Positions 9,162 through 17,427 of a DNA stretch of 64,000 nucleotides are shown one piece after another. The position numbers and the translations under genes are program-made. Numbering within the stretch: position 1 is the stretch's first letter; each line of letters begins with the position of its first letter. The stretch is taken from assembly GCF_016755875.1 (NCBI RefSeq), contig NZ_BNED01000005.1, positions 7,639,501 through 7,703,500 on the forward strand, read 5' to 3'. This DNA is from Streptomyces spororaveus. GTDB taxonomy: Bacteria; Actinomycetota; Actinomycetes; Streptomycetales; Streptomycetaceae. The notes beneath the pieces were generated by a model that worked only from the letters and a program-made list of their open reading frames with translations, had not been told where the DNA came from and ran no database searches.

Positions 9162-9243
9162 CCCGCTCCCCGCGGGACGGGGCACGGCATCCGCCGGACA
9201 CCCCCTGGGCGGGGCGGTGCCGTTCCTGGGCGGTGCCGTTCCT

Positions 9244-9705
9244 CTAGGCGGTGCTGGTGAGGCGGGGGGCGTACAGCTCCAGCAGGCGGGTGCGCGTCTG
9301 CTGGAGGCGCATCGCGAGGACGCGCCCGACCCAGTGCCCGATCGCGGAGCCGAAGGTCGGGTCGGCGTCCATCAGCATCCGGACGGTCGCGGCGTCGAAC
9401 TCGTACGCGCGTACCGGCGTCATCGCCTCCGCGCTGAGCTGCCACACGTACGGCGGGAAGAGCCAGGACCAGCCCACCAGCTCACCGGGGCCGAGGCTCT
9501 CCACGGGCGCGGGCCGGCGGCCCGCGACGGGGATCTCCAGGGTCACGGTGCCGGAACGCACGATCCAGAAGGAATCCGCCCGTGTGCCCTCGTCGAAGAT
9601 GCGCGCGCTCTCCGGGAAATTGACCTCACGGGCCTGGGACATCAGCCGTCCACGGTGCTCGGTGGACAGGACGGCGGCGATCCGGATGGGGGAAGGTGTG
9701 CTCAC
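9244..9705 (-). CDS. Cyclic nucleotide-binding (Crp/Fnr sensor) single-domain protein
   Basis: A 153-residue protein consisting of one cNMP-binding beta-barrel: ESARIFDEGTRADSFWIVRSG, then LGPGELVGWSWLF, and a closing C helix. There is no DNA-binding winged helix after it, so unlike CRP or FNR it should not bind DNA itself. The Arg normally contacting the cyclic phosphate (RxA) is not obvious; SWLFPPYVW occupies that loop, so ligand binding may differ. It converges on the exporter. Role unknown; possibly a stand-alone sensor working with another protein. Confidence 0.82.
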   Translation of the reverse strand: MSTPSPIRIAAVLSTEHRGRLMSQAREVNFPESARIFDEGTRADSFWIVRSGTVTLEIPVAGRRPAPVESLGPGELVGWSWLFPPYVWQLSAEAMTPVRAYEFDAATVRMLMDADPTFGSAIGHWVGRVLAMRLQQTRTRLLELYAPRLTSTA

Positions 9706-9862
9706 GACGGCCTCCGATCACGACCCCCCACGAAGCTCCTGCTCTCCCAGTGTCGCCGACGCCCGGCATATCGCGGCCGGACCGGGCACAGATTCCTCCG
9801 GGACCGGTGCGGGACGGGGCCCCGGAGGCCTTCTGCGGCTCAAGGGCCCCACGGCACGGCGC

Positions 9863-10171
9863 TCAGGGGGTGTCCTCGGCGTTCGCCTCCAGGCAGGCCA
9901 GCTCCATGGCGTCGAGGACGGCCTCGTGGCTGCGCCCGCTCAGCTCGGCGACATTCTCGATCTGGGCCGTCGCCCAGGCCGCCAGCGTCATCACCAGCAC
10001 CCGGAGTCCGTCGGTGCCGTGCTCGGCCAGGACCGCGTCGGCGACGACCATCGCCTCCTCGGGAACCTGCTCGGGCGGTTCGAGGCCCGCGAGACCGCGC
10101 AGCAGGGTGAGGGTGCGGCGGGAGATCTCCGGCGTCATTCCCGCCAGCCGCATGTCTTCTTCGTCGTCCAT
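9863..10171 (-). CDS. Small hypothetical helical protein
   Basis: A 102-residue protein starting at ATG 10171 (MDDEED), preceded by CGGAGGGCGG; an in-frame codon 27 nt earlier is less likely. It is acidic and predicted mostly helical, with a Leu-rich first half (ISRRTLTLLRGLAGL) and AWATAQIENVAELSGRSHEAVLDAMELACLEA toward the end (split here as two helices). No cysteine pairs, signal or membrane segment. I do not recognise it. It stands alone between the cNMP-binding gene and the GH5 gene, which points away from it. Confidence 0.6.
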   Translation of the reverse strand: MDDEEDMRLAGMTPEISRRTLTLLRGLAGLEPPEQVPEEAMVVADAVLAEHGTDGLRVLVMTLAAWATAQIENVAELSGRSHEAVLDAMELACLEANAEDTP

Positions 10172-10371
10172 CCGCCCCGCCCTCCGGTGCCGTGCCACAT
10201 CACCTCAGGGCACGGTAGAGGGGCGCGGCACCGCGCGGGGCCGTTTCCGCAGGGTGACGGTGCGTGACCGGGCGAAAAGCGTCCCCGCCTCCACCTTCCC
10301 CCGCAAGCGACCCACCGGTAACCTGCCCGCGGCAGCCGCCCGCCGGGACGGCCGATTCCGGCAGGAGCGAG

Positions 10372-12300
10372 ATGAAGAGCCTCTTACGCGCCGTCCTCTG
10401 CGCCCTCCTGCTGGCCGCCGGGGCTCTGTCGGCCCCGGCCGCCCAGTCCGCCCGCGCCGCCGCCCCGCCGTCCGCGGCCACGGGCACCGCCGAGGCCTGG
10501 ACGCCGCCGCTGTCCACCCGCGGCCGGTACATCGTCGACGCGCAGGGCAACCGCTTCCGCCTGCGCTCAGGGAACTGGGACGGGGCCCAGGGCTCCTGGA
10601 ACGGCTCGGGCGACCGCGACGACCCCGCCACGCACCACAGCGGGCAGAACTCCCACGGCATACCCGTCGGCCTGGACCGGACGCCCCTGCCCGCCCTGCT
10701 CGCCGACTTCCGGGCCCTCGGGCTCAACAGCATCCGGCTGCCCTTCTCCAACGAGATGCTGCGCGACAGCACCCCCGTGCCGGACTCCGCCGTCGCCGCC
10801 AACCCGGCCCTGCGCGGCCGCACGCCCCTCCAGGTCTACGACGCGGTGGTCGCCGCCCTCACCGACGCGGGCTTCGCCGTCATCCTCAACAACCACACCG
10901 TCACCACCCGTTGGTGCTGCGGCCTCGACGGCAACGAACGCTGGAACAGCGGCCGCTCCACGGCCCAGTGGGCCGACGACTGGGTCCTCCTCGCCCGCCG
11001 CTACCGGGACAACCCGCGCGTGGTCGGCGCCGACCTCTACAACGAGGTCCGCCGCGACGTCTTCGACGACCCCAACTGGGGCCTCGGCGACAACCACGAC
11101 TGGCACGCGGCCGCCCAGGAGGCCGCCGACCGCATCCTCACCGAGGCCAATCCGGACCTGCTGATCGTGGTCGAGGGCATCAACTGGTTCGGCCTGCCCG
11201 TGGACGGCTTCCCGCACGGCCGCCCCACCCTGACCCCCGTACGCACCCTCTCCCACACCCTGGTCACCTCGAACAAGCTGGTCTACTCCGCCCACTTCTA
11301 CGGCTACACCGGCCCCCGGCACAGCGGCGCCACCGGCATGGGCGAGACCCATGACCCCCGCTACCAGGACATGACCGCCGCGGAGCTCGAACAGACCCTC
11401 TACGACCAGGCCTTCTTCGTGTCCGCGGAGACCGGCACGCACTTCACCGCCCCCGTCTGGATCAGTGAGTTCGGCATCGGGGCCGACGAGAGCGGCACCG
11501 CCCCGCGGGCCTGGTTCGACCGGCTCACCGGCTATCTGACCCGCTCCGACGCCGACTTCGCGTACTGGCCCCTCGTCGGCTGGAGCACCACCGCCCAGGG
11601 CACCCCGGGCGGCGACACCTGGGCGCTCCTGCGCTACGACGCCACCGGCCGCCGCTCCGGCGTCCTGGACCCGGGCGACTGGCGCACCGCCCGCTGGTCA
11701 CCGCTCACCACCACCCCCGGCCGCACCGGGCCGGTCCCCGCCACCACCGCCTGGTACCAGCTGACCACCGACCACCGCGACCACAACGCGTCCCTGCGCA
11801 CCCGTGCCACCGGCGACTGGGACAGCGGGGCCCGCAAGGCGGTCTGTCCCGACGGCGCGGCCCTCGCCGGGCTCGCCCACACCGGCGGCCGCGGCCTGTG
11901 CACCACCTCCGGCCTGCGCGCCCCGACGGGCGGGCACACCGTGGTCCGCGACGAGACGTACGTCCCGGCGGGCGGCGACTGGGCCACCGGATACACCAAG
12001 CTCCAGTGTCCGGGTGGCCAGTTCCTGATCGGCTACAGCCTGCGCGGCGAGCGGGTCTCGGCGGCGCTGTGCGCCCCGGCCCGTACGGCGCTTCCCGGAG
12101 GCGGCCGGACGCTCTGGTTCGACCGGGGCGACAACCGCCCGCCGGGCGGCCCCGGCGGTGACTTCGGCTACGGGAACTACAAGGGCCAGTGCCTGCCCAC
12201 CGAGTACGCGGCGGGCATCGCCTTCACCACCCGCGCCGCCACCCGCCCCTCCCCGGCCGCGCTGCTGTGCCGTCCCCTGCCGGGCCGGATCGCCCCCTGA
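10372..12300 (+). CDS. Secreted GH5-family glycoside hydrolase with C-terminal Cys-repeat region
   Basis: A 642-residue exported enzyme; GGAGCGAG precedes ATG 10372. Residues 1-35 are a signal peptide ending SARAAA. The catalytic region (about 40-445) shows GH5 marks: GLNSIRLPFSNEML, ILNNHTV, LYNEVRRD with the acid/base Glu after Asn, and WISEFGIG with the nucleophile Glu. It would hydrolyse a beta-linked polysaccharide or glycan; cellulase is the usual default name. The last ~190 residues hold three similar Cys units (VCPDGAALAGL...LC, QCPGGQFLIGY...LC, QCLPTEYAAGI...LC), probably a binding module. Codon 5 is TTA (10384-10386), suggesting bldA control. The 3' end overlaps the convergent MFS gene by 77 bp. 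Confidence 0.88.
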   Translation: MKSLLRAVLCALLLAAGALSAPAAQSARAAAPPSAATGTAEAWTPPLSTRGRYIVDAQGNRFRLRSGNWDGAQGSWNGSGDRDDPATHHSGQNSHGIPVGLDRTPLPALLADFRALGLNSIRLPFSNEMLRDSTPVPDSAVAANPALRGRTPLQVYDAVVAALTDAGFAVILNNHTVTTRWCCGLDGNERWNSGRSTAQWADDWVLLARRYRDNPRVVGADLYNEVRRDVFDDPNWGLGDNHDWHAAAQEAADRILTEANPDLLIVVEGINWFGLPVDGFPHGRPTLTPVRTLSHTLVTSNKLVYSAHFYGYTGPRHSGATGMGETHDPRYQDMTAAELEQTLYDQAFFVSAETGTHFTAPVWISEFGIGADESGTAPRAWFDRLTGYLTRSDADFAYWPLVGWSTTAQGTPGGDTWALLRYDATGRRSGVLDPGDWRTARWSPLTTTPGRTGPVPATTAWYQLTTDHRDHNASLRTRATGDWDSGARKAVCPDGAALAGLAHTGGRGLCTTSGLRAPTGGHTVVRDETYVPAGGDWATGYTKLQCPGGQFLIGYSLRGERVSAALCAPARTALPGGGRTLWFDRGDNRPPGGPGGDFGYGNYKGQCLPTEYAAGIAFTTRAATRPSPAALLCRPLPGRIAP

Positions 12301-13750
12301 GCAGGCTCACGGCGGCGACGGCGGCCAGCGCGACGACGATCAGGACCGCCGCGACCAGGAAGGTGAACCGCGTCCCGGCGGCCACGGCCCCGGCGGACGC
12401 CGAGGCGACGTCGGCCGACGCCGTCGCGTGCGCGAACACGGCGCCCATGACGGACGCGCCGGTGACCAGACCGAGATTGCGCGAGAGGTTGAGCACGCCG
12501 GAGACGACGCCCCGCCGGTCCGGGCCGGCATCCGCCATGACGGCGGTGTTGTTGGCCGTCTGGAACACCGCGTAGCCGGCGGTCAGGACCGCGAGCGGGG
12601 CGACGTACCCGAGGACACCGGGCGAAGGCGGCGCCATGGACAGGGTGAGGGCACCGGCCGTCATCGCCAGCAGCCCGGCCAGGGTCGTGCGCTGCGCGCC
12701 GAACCGGTCCACCAGGCGCCCGGCGGGAACCCCGGTCACCGCGGCGACCAGCGGACCGGCCGACAGGACGAGCCCGACCGGGGCCGCGTCCAGCCCGAGC
12801 GACCGGGAGAGGTAGAACGGCCCGACCACCAGCGTCGCCATCATCACCGTCGACACGAGCGCACTCGAAGCGAGACCGGCGCCGATCACCGGATCGCGGA
12901 ACAACGCCCGGTGGACCAAGGGCGAGGCGGCCCCCGCCTCGGCGCGCGCGAAGAGGACGGCCCCGCAGCCGGCGGCCAGCAGCAGTGCCGTGTTGAGGGC
13001 GCCGAACCGGCCCCCGCCGAGGGTCATCGCGAGCGCGTAGGCCGCGAGCGTCAGCGCGAGCAGGAGGGTACCCAGGTGGTCGAAGGGGGCCCGGTCGGCC
13101 CCGGACCCCTGCCGGTCGGCGGGCAGATGGCGGTGGGCGAGCAGGAACGCCGCGATGCCCAGCGGCACGTTGACGAGGAAGAGCGCCCGCCAGCCGAACC
13201 CGGCGAGCAGGGCCCCGCCCAGCGACGGGCCGAGAGCGGTGCCCACCGCGGACATCGTGCCGAGCAGCCCCATGGCGCTGCCCGTCCGCTCCTTCGGGAC
13301 CGTCTCACCGACGAACGCCATGGTGAGGGCCGTCATCACGGCGGCTCCCAGGCCCTGGGCCGCCCGGGCGGAGACCAGCAGCCAGAGCGTGGGCGCGACG
13401 GCGCACAGCCCCGAGGCCGCGGTGAACAAGGAGATACCGGCCAGGAGCAGCCGACGGCGGCCGACGAGGTCCCCGAGGCGGCCGACACCCACGACCAGGG
13501 TGGTGATGGCGAGGAGGTAGGCGAGGACGATCCACTGCACCTCCTGGAAGGAGGCGGAGAACACCCGGGCCAGGGTCGGCAGGCCCACGTGGGCGATGCC
13601 GGTGCCGAGCGAGGACAGCAGTACGGAGAGGGAGAGACCGGCGAGCACCCAGGGCAGCGCGGCCCCGTGCCCGCCGGCCGCCGCCCTCCGGTCTTCGCCG
13701 CCGGTGCGGCGCTGTCCGTGTCCGGTCGCGGAATCACTGTGTGGGCTCAT
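12224..13750 (-). CDS. MFS exporter, DHA2-like (14 TM)
   Basis: A 508-residue transporter starting MSPHSD at ATG 13750. Family marks: LGTGIAHVGLPTLARVF in helix 1, GRLGDLVGRRRLLLAG (motif A), GTALGPSLGGALL (motif C, antiporter signature) and LGIAAFLLAHRHLP. It likely exports a small toxic molecule in exchange for protons. It is divergent from an XRE-cupin regulator, and a 20-bp inverted repeat lies between them, so local control is likely. No convincing ribosome site precedes the ATG, suggesting a leaderless message. The last ~26 codons are antisense to the end of the GH5 gene. Confidence 0.9.
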   Translation of the reverse strand: MSPHSDSATGHGQRRTGGEDRRAAAGGHGAALPWVLAGLSLSVLLSSLGTGIAHVGLPTLARVFSASFQEVQWIVLAYLLAITTLVVGVGRLGDLVGRRRLLLAGISLFTAASGLCAVAPTLWLLVSARAAQGLGAAVMTALTMAFVGETVPKERTGSAMGLLGTMSAVGTALGPSLGGALLAGFGWRALFLVNVPLGIAAFLLAHRHLPADRQGSGADRAPFDHLGTLLLALTLAAYALAMTLGGGRFGALNTALLLAAGCGAVLFARAEAGAASPLVHRALFRDPVIGAGLASSALVSTVMMATLVVGPFYLSRSLGLDAAPVGLVLSAGPLVAAVTGVPAGRLVDRFGAQRTTLAGLLAMTAGALTLSMAPPSPGVLGYVAPLAVLTAGYAVFQTANNTAVMADAGPDRRGVVSGVLNLSRNLGLVTGASVMGAVFAHATASADVASASAGAVAAGTRFTFLVAAVLIVVALAAVAAVSLLRGRSGPAGDGTAARPGRGGWRRGW

Positions 13751-13779
13751 GCCGGGAGGGTGCGGGCGCCGGACGGCGG

Positions 13780-13799
13780 ACGGCAAACCTTGTTGCCGT
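13780..13799. promoter_or_regulatory. Inverted-repeat operator between MFS and XRE-cupin genes
   Basis: ACGGCAA-N6-TTGCCGT, perfect 7-bp arms, in the 77-bp divergent gap, 28 bp before the regulator's ATG. Position and symmetry fit a binding site for the adjacent XRE-type regulator. Confidence 0.6.
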
Positions 13800-13827
13800 T
13801 TCCGGGACGGCCGGGTGCAATGGCCGT

Positions 13828-14415
13828 ATGGACGACAAGCCATCCCCGCACCAGGCGGTCCTCGACGAGGTCGCGCCCCGGCTCAGACGGTTGCGCGCCC
13901 GGCGGGGCCTCACCCTGGCCGCGCTCTCCGAGACGACCGGCATCTCCAAGAGCACCCTGTCCCGGCTGGAGTCCGGGCAGCGCAGGCCCAGCCTGGAACT
14001 GCTGCTGCCGCTCGCGGCCGCGTACCAGGTGCCCCTGGACGACCTGGTGGGCGCCCCCGAAGTGGGGGATCCCCGGGTACGGCTGACTCCCCGCACCCTC
14101 CCGAACGGCGGCACCGCCGTACCGCTCACCCGAGGCCCGGGCCCCCTCCAGGCGTACAAGATGCTCATCCCCGACCGGGGCGGCGAGCCGGATCCGCGCA
14201 CGCACGAGGGCTACGAGTGGCTGTACGTGCTGGAGGGCCGGCTGCGCCTCGTCCTCGCCGAGCACGACCTGGTCCTCGGCCCCGGCGAGGCCGCCGAGTT
14301 CGACACCCGGCTGCCCCACTGGTTCACCAGCGCGGACGGGCGTCCGGTGGAGATCCTCAGCCTCTTCGGGCGGCAGGGTGAGCGCATGCACGTCCGGGCG
14401 AAGCCGCGCGCGTGA
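13828..14415 (+). CDS. XRE family regulator with C-terminal cupin
   Basis: A 195-residue protein. Residues ~12-65 form an XRE helix-turn-helix (RLRRLRARRGLTLAALSE, TGISKSTLSRLESGQRRPSL). Residues ~110-185 form a cupin barrel (EGYEWLYVLEGRLRLVLAEH, LGPGEAAEFDTRLPHWF). This HTH-plus-cupin layout is typical of PuuR-like regulators that sense a small ligand. ATG at 13828 is chosen since the HTH follows directly and no upstream codon has a ribosome site; the message may be leaderless. Its divergent partner is an MFS exporter, its likely target. Confidence 0.9.
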   Translation: MDDKPSPHQAVLDEVAPRLRRLRARRGLTLAALSETTGISKSTLSRLESGQRRPSLELLLPLAAAYQVPLDDLVGAPEVGDPRVRLTPRTLPNGGTAVPLTRGPGPLQAYKMLIPDRGGEPDPRTHEGYEWLYVLEGRLRLVLAEHDLVLGPGEAAEFDTRLPHWFTSADGRPVEILSLFGRQGERMHVRAKPRA

Positions 14416-14599
14416 CGGCGGGGCGGGCGTGCGGGGCCGGCGCTCATTCGCATCCGATAGGTCAAGTGGGATGAATCAAGCCGCGAATCGCTCTAGGGTG
14501 CGCCCTTAGGCACGGCTGTGGACTGCTGTTCGGTGGTTTTCGGCCATGGCCCGTCCGGCCGCACCCTACGGCCGTACCGCACACCGAACTGGGGGATTC

Positions 14600-17332
14600 A
14601 TGCGTAGATCCCGAGGGGCGGCGGCCGCGCTCGCCCTGTCCCTGGCCGGCACCGTCGCGGGGGTGGGCCTCGGCCTCGCCCCGCAGGCGGCGGCGATCAC
14701 CCCGCCCGTCGCGTTCACCGCCGACCCGCTGTCCACCTGGCAGCCCAACGGCGTCGTCTGGGCCCTCGCCGAGGCGGGCGGCCAGGTCTTCGCCGGCGGC
14801 ACCTTCTCCACGCTGCGCCCGCCCGCCGGAGGCTCCGGAAGCGAGCGGTCGGCCGTGAACTTCGCGGCCCTCGACGCCGCGACCGGCGCTCCGACCTCCT
14901 GTGAACTGTCCTTCACCGTCGCCTCCGGCAGCGCCACGGTCCGCGCGCTCGCCCTCTCGCCGGACAAGGCGACCCTGTACGTCGGCGGCTACTTCGGTGC
15001 CGTCAACGGCACCCCCGTCTCCAGCCTCGCCGCCGTCGACGTGGCGAGCTGCACCGTCAAGCAGGGCTTCCGCCCGGCCTTCGCCGCCACCGTCCGCGCC
15101 CTCGCCGTCACCGGCGACACCGTGTACGCGGGCGGCGACTTCCTCAGCGTCGCCGGCCAGCCCCGCGGGCGCTTCGCCGCCGTCGGCGCGGCCGACGGGG
15201 CGCTGAAGCCCTTCACCGCCGACGCCGACGAGCCCGGGCGCGCCGTCGAGGTCACCCCGGACGGCGATCACGTGGTCCTCGGCGGCGACTTCTTCACCGT
15301 CAACGGCACGAACACGCACGCACTGGCCGTCGTCGACGCGACGAGCGGCGCGCTCACCAAGTCGTACGCCGGCTTCATCGAGACCAACTCCGTGGTCAAG
15401 GACATCGCGACCGACGCGACCGGCTTCTACACCGCCAACGAGGGCACCGGCGGCGGCGTCTTCGACGGCCGGATCGCGCTCAACCTCGGCGACTACGGCC
15501 AGCGCTGGCGCGACACCTGCCTCGGCGCCACCCAGGCCGTGCTGCCGTATCAGAGCGTCCTCTACAGCGCCTCGCACGCGCACGACTGCTCCAGCGTCGG
15601 AGAGTTCCCCGACGGCCAGCGCCACCACCTGCTCGCCCAGCCCACCACCGGCACCGGCAAACTCGGCTGGGCCCCCGACACCAACGACGGCATCGGTGAG
15701 GGCATCGGGCCGCGCGTGATGACGGTCGGCTCCAAGGGCGGCGTCCAGTACCTCTGGGTCGGCGGGGAGTTCACCACCGTCAACGGCGCGGCCCAGCAGA
15801 GCCTGACCCGGTTCGCCTCCACCGGCGACACCGGCGCGCCCACCGTGCCCGTGGCCAGTGCCGTCAGCGTCAAGCCCGGCGAGGTCCAGGTGCGCTGGCG
15901 CACCAGCCTCGACCTCGACGACAGCGCGCTGACCTACCGGATCTACCGCAATGGCGCGGCCACCCCCCTCGCCACGGTCACCGCCGACTCGCTGTTCTTC
16001 AAGCGGCCGCAGGCCTCCTGGGCCGACACCACCGCCGTGGCCGGCCAGGCGTACACCTACCGGGTGACGGCCACCGACGCGGCGGGCAACACCAGCGCCC
16101 TGTCCGCGACGGCGAGCGTGACCGTCCCGACCACGGTGGAGGGCTACCCGAACCAGGTCCGCGCCGATGGGGCCCAGCAGTACTGGCGCTACGACGAATC
16201 GGCCCTGCCGTTCGCCGCCGACACCTCGGCCGGCGGCAACCAGAGCGGCACCCACCTGGGCGCCCCCGCCCTGCGGCAGACCCCCGGCGCCGTCTCGGGC
16301 GCCAGTACGGCGATCGGCTTCAACGGCACGGACACCCAGGTGTACGGGGACACGCGGCAGACCGTGGGCAGCACCTACACCATCGAGACCTGGTTCCGGA
16401 CGGACACCACCCGAGGCGGCAAACTCGTCGGCTTCGGGAACAACCAGGCCCGCGGCAGCAATCAGTACGACAAGCACATCTACATGACCAACGGCGGCCG
16501 GCTCGTCTACGGCGTCTACACCGGAGCCACCCGCACCATCACCACCCCGGGCGCCTACAACGACAACCAGTGGCACCATGTCGTCGCCACCCAGGGCCCC
16601 GGCGGCATGACCCTCTACGTGGACGGCGCCCAGAAGGGCACGCTCGCCGTCACCACCCACGAGAACTTCTCCGGCTACTGGCACGCCGGCGGCGACAGCC
16701 TCGGCGGCTGGCCCGACCGCCCGACGAGCGAGTACTGGTCCGGCCGGCTCGACGAGACCGCCGTGTACCCGACGGTGCTCAGCGCGGCACAGGTGCAGAA
16801 CCACTACACCCTCGCCACCGCCCCGGCCGACTCGGTGGTCCAGGTCACCGCCGCGGAGGACACCTACGCCAACGCGGGCGCGCCCGCCACCACCTACGGC
16901 ACCTCGGGATCCCTCGCCGTGCGCGGCACCTCGTTCTACGCGAGCTACCTGCGCTTCGACCTGCCCGCCGCACCCGCGGGCACCGTACTGAAGTCGGCCG
17001 CGCTCAGCGTGAAGACGAGCACGCAGAGCGGCGCCGGTACCACGGACACCGTCTCGGTCGTCCCGGTCACCGGCTCGTGGAGCGAGGGCGGGACCACGTA
17101 CAACAACCGCCCCGCGCTGGGTGGTCCCGCGCTCGGCACCTTCTCCGGGGTCCCGGACGGTTCGGCGGTGCACACCACCGCCCTGACCACCGCGCACGTC
17201 GCGGCGGCGCTCGGCACCGGCTACGGCCTGGCGCTCACCAGCACCGGTACGGACGCCCTCTGGCTGTGGTCCTCCGAGGCACAGGCGAACGAAGGGACGC
17301 CCCAGCTGACGCTCACCTTCGGCGCGCCGTGA
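14600..17332 (+). CDS. Secreted multidomain protein: beta-propeller, FnIII, LamG, DNRLRE/CBM96
   Basis: A 910-residue exported protein; GGGGGA sits just before ATG 14600. Residues 1-34 are a signal peptide ending PQAAA. About 45-425 contains repeated blades of the form 'YVGGxFxxVNGxxxxxLAAVD', like delta-60/PKD-associated propellers. About 430-525 is a fibronectin III domain (VQVRWRTSLDLDD...YRVTATDAAGN). About 545-750 is a LamG/concanavalin-like lectin fold (TIETWFRTD, WHHVVATQGPGGMTLYVDG). The last ~160 residues are a DNRLRE/CBM96 module (AAEDTYANAGAPATTYG, SYLRFDLP, SWSEGGTTYNNRPALG). No catalytic domain is recognised, so it may bind polysaccharide or surfaces in the cell envelope. Confidence 0.85.
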   Translation: MRRSRGAAAALALSLAGTVAGVGLGLAPQAAAITPPVAFTADPLSTWQPNGVVWALAEAGGQVFAGGTFSTLRPPAGGSGSERSAVNFAALDAATGAPTSCELSFTVASGSATVRALALSPDKATLYVGGYFGAVNGTPVSSLAAVDVASCTVKQGFRPAFAATVRALAVTGDTVYAGGDFLSVAGQPRGRFAAVGAADGALKPFTADADEPGRAVEVTPDGDHVVLGGDFFTVNGTNTHALAVVDATSGALTKSYAGFIETNSVVKDIATDATGFYTANEGTGGGVFDGRIALNLGDYGQRWRDTCLGATQAVLPYQSVLYSASHAHDCSSVGEFPDGQRHHLLAQPTTGTGKLGWAPDTNDGIGEGIGPRVMTVGSKGGVQYLWVGGEFTTVNGAAQQSLTRFASTGDTGAPTVPVASAVSVKPGEVQVRWRTSLDLDDSALTYRIYRNGAATPLATVTADSLFFKRPQASWADTTAVAGQAYTYRVTATDAAGNTSALSATASVTVPTTVEGYPNQVRADGAQQYWRYDESALPFAADTSAGGNQSGTHLGAPALRQTPGAVSGASTAIGFNGTDTQVYGDTRQTVGSTYTIETWFRTDTTRGGKLVGFGNNQARGSNQYDKHIYMTNGGRLVYGVYTGATRTITTPGAYNDNQWHHVVATQGPGGMTLYVDGAQKGTLAVTTHENFSGYWHAGGDSLGGWPDRPTSEYWSGRLDETAVYPTVLSAAQVQNHYTLATAPADSVVQVTAAEDTYANAGAPATTYGTSGSLAVRGTSFYASYLRFDLPAAPAGTVLKSAALSVKTSTQSGAGTTDTVSVVPVTGSWSEGGTTYNNRPALGGPALGTFSGVPDGSAVHTTALTTAHVAAALGTGYGLALTSTGTDALWLWSSEAQANEGTPQLTLTFGAP

Positions 17333-17382
17333 CCTGACGGTCCCAGGACGACAGGGGAAGACCGGGGACACGGATGACAACC

Positions 17383-17420
17383 GGGGGCGCGGGACGGCCT
17401 GACAGCCGCCCCGCGCCCCC
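17383..17420. terminator. Bidirectional terminator with stacked inner hairpin
   Basis: GGGGGCGCGGG pairs perfectly with CCCGCGCCCCC (17383-17393 and 17410-17420), and the loop itself holds CGGC/GCCG. It lies between the converging secreted-protein gene and the last gene of the lux-like operon. Confidence 0.75.
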
Positions 17421-17427
17421 TCGTCGT

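Noticed and set aside
12158..14086. 642-codon + strand frame
   Set aside because: Antisense to the MFS gene; Arg/Gly/Gln-rich low-complexity translation.
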